Below are positions 60,669-64,000 of a stretch of 64,000 nt of DNA, piece by piece. The position numbers and the translations under genes were made by a program. Below the pieces are notes generated by a model. The model was not told the DNA's origin and made no database searches. It saw only the letters and a program-made list of their open reading frames with translations. Origin of the DNA: Dokdonia sp. PRO95 (GTDB taxonomy: Bacteria; Bacteroidota; Bacteroidia; Flavobacteriales; Flavobacteriaceae); contig NZ_CM001837.1 of the NCBI RefSeq assembly GCF_000355805.1, positions 1,451,127-1,515,126 on the forward strand. The letters run 5' to 3'. Positions within the stretch are counted from its first letter, which is position 1, and the number at the start of each line of letters is the position of its first letter.

Positions 60669-62111
60669 ATGAAAAAGTATTTTTTAAGCTTAGCTGTACT
60701 CGTTACAACACTATTTTCTTGTGAATTCAATACTTCAAATGAATCTCCCGCTTTCGCGAAAGCGTTATCAAACACCTCTTTCCAGTTTGATGAAACCATG
60801 GAAGAGTCTGGGGTTATATATGAAGTGAATATAAGGCAGTACTCCGCCGAAGGAAACTTTGCATCTTTTACAAAAGATATACCTGTAATAAAAGAGTTAG
60901 GGGTTAAGATACTCTGGGTGATGCCTATTTTTCCTATTTCCGAAACTAATAGAAAGGGGGAGTTGGGGAGCTATTATGCAGTGTCAGATTTTAGAGAGGT
61001 AAACCCTGAGTTTGGCACTTTGCAAGATGTGGATGATATGATTAAGGTTGCTCATGAGCATGGAATAGCTGTTGTGCTGGACTGGGTGCCTAATCATACG
61101 GGATGGAATCACACGTGGATTACAAAGCACCCCGAATGGTATACTCAAAATGATAAAGGAGAGATTGTTGATCCTATAGATCCAGCAACCGGTAAATCGT
61201 GGGGATGGACTGATGTGGCAGATCTTAATTACGATAATCAAGCCATGCGCGATGAGATGATTGCAGATTTGTTGTATTGGGTACAAGAACATGATATTGA
61301 TGGTTTTAGAATGGATGTTGCTCATAAAGTGCCAGTACCATTTTTCAAGAAAGCAATAGATTCTCTTGAGCAAATAAAGTCACCGCTATTTATGCTTGCA
61401 GAAGCAGAGCAAGAGGATCTTATGGCAAATGGTTTTGATATGCACTACGCCTGGCAGATGCATCATTTACTTAATGAAATAGCCAAAGAAGAAAAAAGTG
61501 TAGAGGACTTCTGGACACTACTCGCACAGTATGACCAAACACTAGCTCAAGATGATATGAATATGTACTTTGTTACAAATCATGACGAAAATAGCTGGGC
61601 AGGAACGCTAGGTGAGCGCATGCCAGACAATAAAGAGATCTTTACCACACTTACCTATATGTTGCCAGGCATGCCTCTTGTTTATAGTGGGCAGGAATAT
61701 GATCTGGATAAACGATTAGCCTTTTTTGAAAAAGATAGTATACCTAAGGAACGAGGAGATTACTTTGAATTATTAGCAACCCTCGGGGCTCTTAAAAATA
61801 ATAATACGGCACTGCATGGTGGTAAAGAAAAGGCTTCACTTATAAAGATAGATCTAAGTCACCCAGCTGTAATGAGTTTTGGAAGAGAAAAGGAAGCAGA
61901 GCAATTAGTATTCATTGGTAATTTCTCAAGCAAGACTGTAAAAACTACCTACCCATATAGCGGTACGTTTACAGATATGGTAAACGATAAGGAGGTGCTC
62001 ATAAGCTCAAATGATGGATTTGTACTAGAGCCTTGGGAGTTTTATATCTTAGAGCCTGTGAATACACTTATCTTTGACACTCGTATTGTACCAGATGTCG
62101 CACATGAATAA
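60669..62111 (+). CDS. Alpha-amylase family (GH13) lipoprotein
   Basis: 480 residues with a lipoprotein signal (MKKYFLSLAVLVTTLFSCEF, Cys18). The GH13 catalytic triad is visible: nucleophile Asp216 in GFRMDVA, acid Glu245 in MLAEAEQ, and Asp306 in TNHDEN; region I is VVLDWVPNHTG. It is a surface or periplasmic alpha-glucan hydrolase. The start of the mature protein contains a palindrome copy encoding AFAKA. It diverges from SusC with a shared regulatory region and ends 8 bases inside the next gene. With the LacI module it completes a maltodextrin pathway. Confidence 0.93.
   Translation: MKKYFLSLAVLVTTLFSCEFNTSNESPAFAKALSNTSFQFDETMEESGVIYEVNIRQYSAEGNFASFTKDIPVIKELGVKILWVMPIFPISETNRKGELGSYYAVSDFREVNPEFGTLQDVDDMIKVAHEHGIAVVLDWVPNHTGWNHTWITKHPEWYTQNDKGEIVDPIDPATGKSWGWTDVADLNYDNQAMRDEMIADLLYWVQEHDIDGFRMDVAHKVPVPFFKKAIDSLEQIKSPLFMLAEAEQEDLMANGFDMHYAWQMHHLLNEIAKEEKSVEDFWTLLAQYDQTLAQDDMNMYFVTNHDENSWAGTLGERMPDNKEIFTTLTYMLPGMPLVYSGQEYDLDKRLAFFEKDSIPKERGDYFELLATLGALKNNNTALHGGKEKASLIKIDLSHPAVMSFGREKEAEQLVFIGNFSSKTVKTTYPYSGTFTDMVNDKEVLISSNDGFVLEPWEFYILEPVNTLIFDTRIVPDVAHE
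60749..60764. repeat. Iterated palindrome copy, perfect, inside GH13 gene
   Basis: CGCTTTCGCGAAAGCG, exact; translated as AFAKA in the linker after the lipidated cysteine. Confidence 0.9.
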
Positions 62112-63345
62112 ATTTGATATACTTATAGTAGGTGGAGGAGCAGCCGGTTTTTTTACAGCTATTAATATAGCCGAGAAGAGACCATCGCTTAAAATTGCCA
62201 TTTTAGAACGAGGCAAGGATGTGCTTACCAAGGTGAAAATCTCTGGAGGTGGGCGTTGTAATGTGACTCACGCCGAGTTTATACCTAAAGAACTTTCAAA
62301 AAAATATCCTCGTGGTCAAAAAGAGTTGCTAGGGCCATTTCATACGTTTATGACTGGTGATACTATTGCTTGGTTTGAAGAGCGCGGTGTCGAACTGAAA
62401 ATTGAGGAAGATGGGAGGATGTTCCCCATTACAGACTCTTCATCTACCATTGTAGATTGTTTTTTAAGGGAGGCTCGTAAGCACAATATTGAAGTACTTA
62501 CTAATCATTCTGTGCAAGATGTTGGTTTTGATTCCGCTTTCGCGAAAGCGAGAATTTCAAATAAAGATCCCTTTTATGTAAAGACGAGTAAAGGTGATTT
62601 CACATGTGAGCACCTTGTAATGACTACTGGAAGTAATCCTAAAATGTGGTCATTATTGCAAAAATTAGGTCACTCTATTACAGATGCAGTGCCATCACTT
62701 TTTACTTTTAATATCAAGGATAAAAAGATAGAGGGTCTAATGGGGCTGGCAACTAATGTCACAGTAAAGGTGCTAGGAACCAAACAGAAATCTGAAGGTC
62801 CTTTGCTTATAACTCACTGGGGAATGAGTGGTCCAGCTATTTTAAAACTCTCTGCATGGGGAGCAAGAGAACTTGCCGACCTGAAATATCAATTTGAGAT
62901 TCAAGTAAACTGGCTGCAGTTTCTTACACAAGAAGATGCTTTAGATGAGCTTTTAGAGCTCAAGTTGAAACACGCAAAACAGTCTCCGTTTACCTATGCA
63001 CAACTTGAGTTGCCTAAGCGTTTATGGCATAATTTATTAACGGCCTCAGGGATTCAGCAGGCTACCAAGTGGGCAGAACTCACGAAGGCGCAATTACAGT
63101 CATTAAGCCGAGAGCTCACGCAATCCCGTTTTCGCGTAAGCGGGAAAAGTACTTTTAAAGAGGAGTTTGTAACTGCGGGAGGTGTTAACCTAAAGGAGGT
63201 GAACTTTAAAACCTTTGAAAGTAAAAAAGTACCAAGTCTTTATCTTGCAGGTGAGGTGCTCAATATAGATGCAATTACGGGTGGTTTTAATTTTCAAAAT
63301 GCATGGACGGGAGGCTATCTTGCTGCTCAGGCTATAGATTCTTAA
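62104..63345 (+). CDS. HI0933-type NAD(P)/FAD-dependent oxidoreductase
   Basis: 413 residues from the ATG at 62104 (MNKFDILIVGGGAAGFFTAI), with alternatives at 62095 and 62074 that would overlap the amylase gene further. The GGGAAGFF dinucleotide motif, SGGGRCNVTHAEFIPKELSK (family hallmark) and the C-terminal LYLAGEVLNIDAITGGFNFQ and AWTGGYLAAQ (FAD closure) are all present. BaiN/HI0933 proteins are flavoenzymes, some reducing bile-acid-like substrates; the substrate here is unknown. Palindrome copies at 62535 (AFAKA) and 63127 (variant, RFRVS). It overlaps the GH13 gene by 8 bases, probably co-transcribed. Confidence 0.9.
   Translation: MNKFDILIVGGGAAGFFTAINIAEKRPSLKIAILERGKDVLTKVKISGGGRCNVTHAEFIPKELSKKYPRGQKELLGPFHTFMTGDTIAWFEERGVELKIEEDGRMFPITDSSSTIVDCFLREARKHNIEVLTNHSVQDVGFDSAFAKARISNKDPFYVKTSKGDFTCEHLVMTTGSNPKMWSLLQKLGHSITDAVPSLFTFNIKDKKIEGLMGLATNVTVKVLGTKQKSEGPLLITHWGMSGPAILKLSAWGARELADLKYQFEIQVNWLQFLTQEDALDELLELKLKHAKQSPFTYAQLELPKRLWHNLLTASGIQQATKWAELTKAQLQSLSRELTQSRFRVSGKSTFKEEFVTAGGVNLKEVNFKTFESKKVPSLYLAGEVLNIDAITGGFNFQNAWTGGYLAAQAIDS
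62535..62550. repeat. Iterated palindrome copy, perfect, inside HI0933-type gene
   Basis: CGCTTTCGCGAAAGCG, exact; translated as AFAKA. Confidence 0.9.
63127..63142. repeat. Iterated palindrome copy, two mismatches, inside HI0933-type gene
   Basis: CGTTTTCGCGTAAGCG; translated as RFRVS, close to RFRES. Confidence 0.65.
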
Positions 63346-63355
63346 TAGAAGATGT

Positions 63356-63886
63356 ATGAATACGTATATATGTTTGCTGCGCGGAATTAATGTAGGAGGT
63401 CATAGAAAAATCAAAATGGCAGACCTCAAAGCTCTTTTTACTTCGCTAGGATATACAGAGGTAGTGACCTATATACAAAGTGGGAATATTGTATTTAAAT
63501 CTCACGAGAAAGATATAGACGAGGTAACAACTGTTTTAAAGAAAACTATTGTGGACACATACGGTTTTGAGTTGCCAGTGTTTGTTTTAACTCGTAAAAT
63601 GCTCACTCAGGTTTATGAGAACTATGCGCTCTCACTAGAATATATAGAGTCAAGTTATTTTACATTGTTGCATACCATACCTAGCACAGAACATAAAGCG
63701 CTTGTAAATAATTTAGAGCTACCTAACGAACATTTTGTAGCTACTCAAAACTGTGTTTACCTTTATCCGGAGAAAGGGTACGGGAAAGCAAAGGCGACAA
63801 ATACTTTTTTTGAAAAGAAATTAAGCGTGGTCGCTACAACCCGCAATTATAAAACCATCGTAAAATTGTTAGAACTTTCTAGTTAA
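63356..63886 (+). CDS. DUF1697 protein
   Basis: 176 residues, the usual length for DUF1697. N-terminal motif MNTYICLLRGINVGGHRKIK and MADLKALFTSLGYTEVVTYI, then QSGNIVFKS; C-terminal region ends RNYKTIVKLLELS. The family has a ferredoxin-like fold and no established function. It starts 10 bases after the flavoprotein stop and converges on the TspO gene, overlapping its 3' end by 8 bases. Confidence 0.9.
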   Translation: MNTYICLLRGINVGGHRKIKMADLKALFTSLGYTEVVTYIQSGNIVFKSHEKDIDEVTTVLKKTIVDTYGFELPVFVLTRKMLTQVYENYALSLEYIESSYFTLLHTIPSTEHKALVNNLELPNEHFVATQNCVYLYPEKGYGKAKATNTFFEKKLSVVATTRNYKTIVKLLELSS

Positions 63887-64000
63887 GACGCCAGATTTCA
63901 AAATTAAGAGCCGACGCAAATGCAAGCCATAATAAATAAGGAATAAGTAATGCTGCGCTCCATCTGTCTACAACTTTGAACCATTTTATGGTTAGTATGA
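63879..64000 (-). CDS. TspO/MBR family protein, C-terminal part (5' end outside window)
   Basis: The minus strand reads without a stop from the window edge to TAG at 63881-63879. The peptide IKWFKVVDRWSAALLIPYLL then WLAFASALNFEIWRLN matches the fifth helix and tail of TspO/MBR proteins (PYLxWxxFAxxLNxxIWxLN). TspO is an outer- or inner-membrane receptor for porphyrins and steroids. Only ~40 codons are visible, so the rest is unknown. Confidence 0.88.
   Translation of the reverse strand, partial: ILTIKWFKVVDRWSAALLIPYLLWLAFASALNFEIWRLN

Noticed and set aside
4496-62550. CRISPR array as an explanation for the repeated palindrome
   Set aside because: Copies are thousands of bases apart with no regular spacers and no cas genes.

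Overview
The window is AT-rich chromosomal DNA from a marine-type member of Bacteroidota, most likely a Flavobacteriaceae close to Dokdonia/Krokinobacter. The family placement rests on a type IX secretion (T9SS) type-B sorting domain beside PorP/SprF and OmpA genes, a SusC/SusD pair, many short-signal lipoproteins, BlaI/M56 regulator pairs and promoters of the TTG-N17-19-TAnnTTTG form. The genus is an inference. The genes look like ordinary chromosome; I see no insertion sequence, prophage, CRISPR array or rRNA.

Layout. 1-4.4 kb: 3' end of a giant T9SS-exported adhesin with its PorP/SprF and OmpA partners. 4.5-8.4 kb: a BlaI repressor, an M56 (BlaR1-like) sensor with a frameshifted C-terminus, a TPR protein and a TonB-C-like lipoprotein, behind a perfect 34-bp palindromic operator. 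8.4-13.4 kb: glycosyltransferase and flippase, ruvC, hemW, a cyclase and a monooxygenase. 13.7-21.6 kb: alpha-2-macroglobulin lipoprotein plus pbpC. 21.7-34 kb: CYTH, two VOC proteins, an NAD(P)-binding protein, dinB, DUF4440, DUF4407, MscS, a second M56/BlaI pair with operators, an M20 peptidase. 33.5-35.4 kb: a secreted surface protein and tRNA-Leu(UAG). 35.4-42 kb: a maltose/hexose module (sugar kinase, MFS porter, LacI regulator, beta-phosphoglucomutase, maltose phosphorylase). 42-60.3 kb: a long minus-strand cluster running SusC, SusD, three ~1100-residue FG-GAP/VCBS-ASPIC lipoproteins, a vanadium-haloperoxidase-type PAP2 enzyme, a GyrI-like protein and a pentapeptide-repeat protein. 60.7-64 kb: GH13 amylase, HI0933-type flavoprotein, DUF1697 and the 3' end of a TspO gene.

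How the genes fit together. The GH13 lipoprotein, sugar porter, maltose phosphorylase, beta-phosphoglucomutase and sugar kinase make a coherent route from maltodextrin to glucose-6-phosphate. A LacI-type operator half (ATCGTTTTCGT) occurs both at the lacI/MFS divergent region and between SusC and GH13, which ties the SusC end of the cluster to the same regulator. The large FG-GAP/haloperoxidase cluster lies inside this sugar locus and its role is not known to me; it is the best candidate for an undescribed surface system.

The strongest genome-wide signal is a 16-bp perfect palindrome, CGCTTTCGCGAAAGCG, present 13 times without mismatch, plus about ten decayed copies, on both sides of gene boundaries. 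Inside genes it is translated in three frames as AFAKA, RFRES or LSRKR, inserted into unrelated proteins. Several gene starts were moved from the longest ORF to downstream ATG codons (or to a TTG) for reasons given in the entries.
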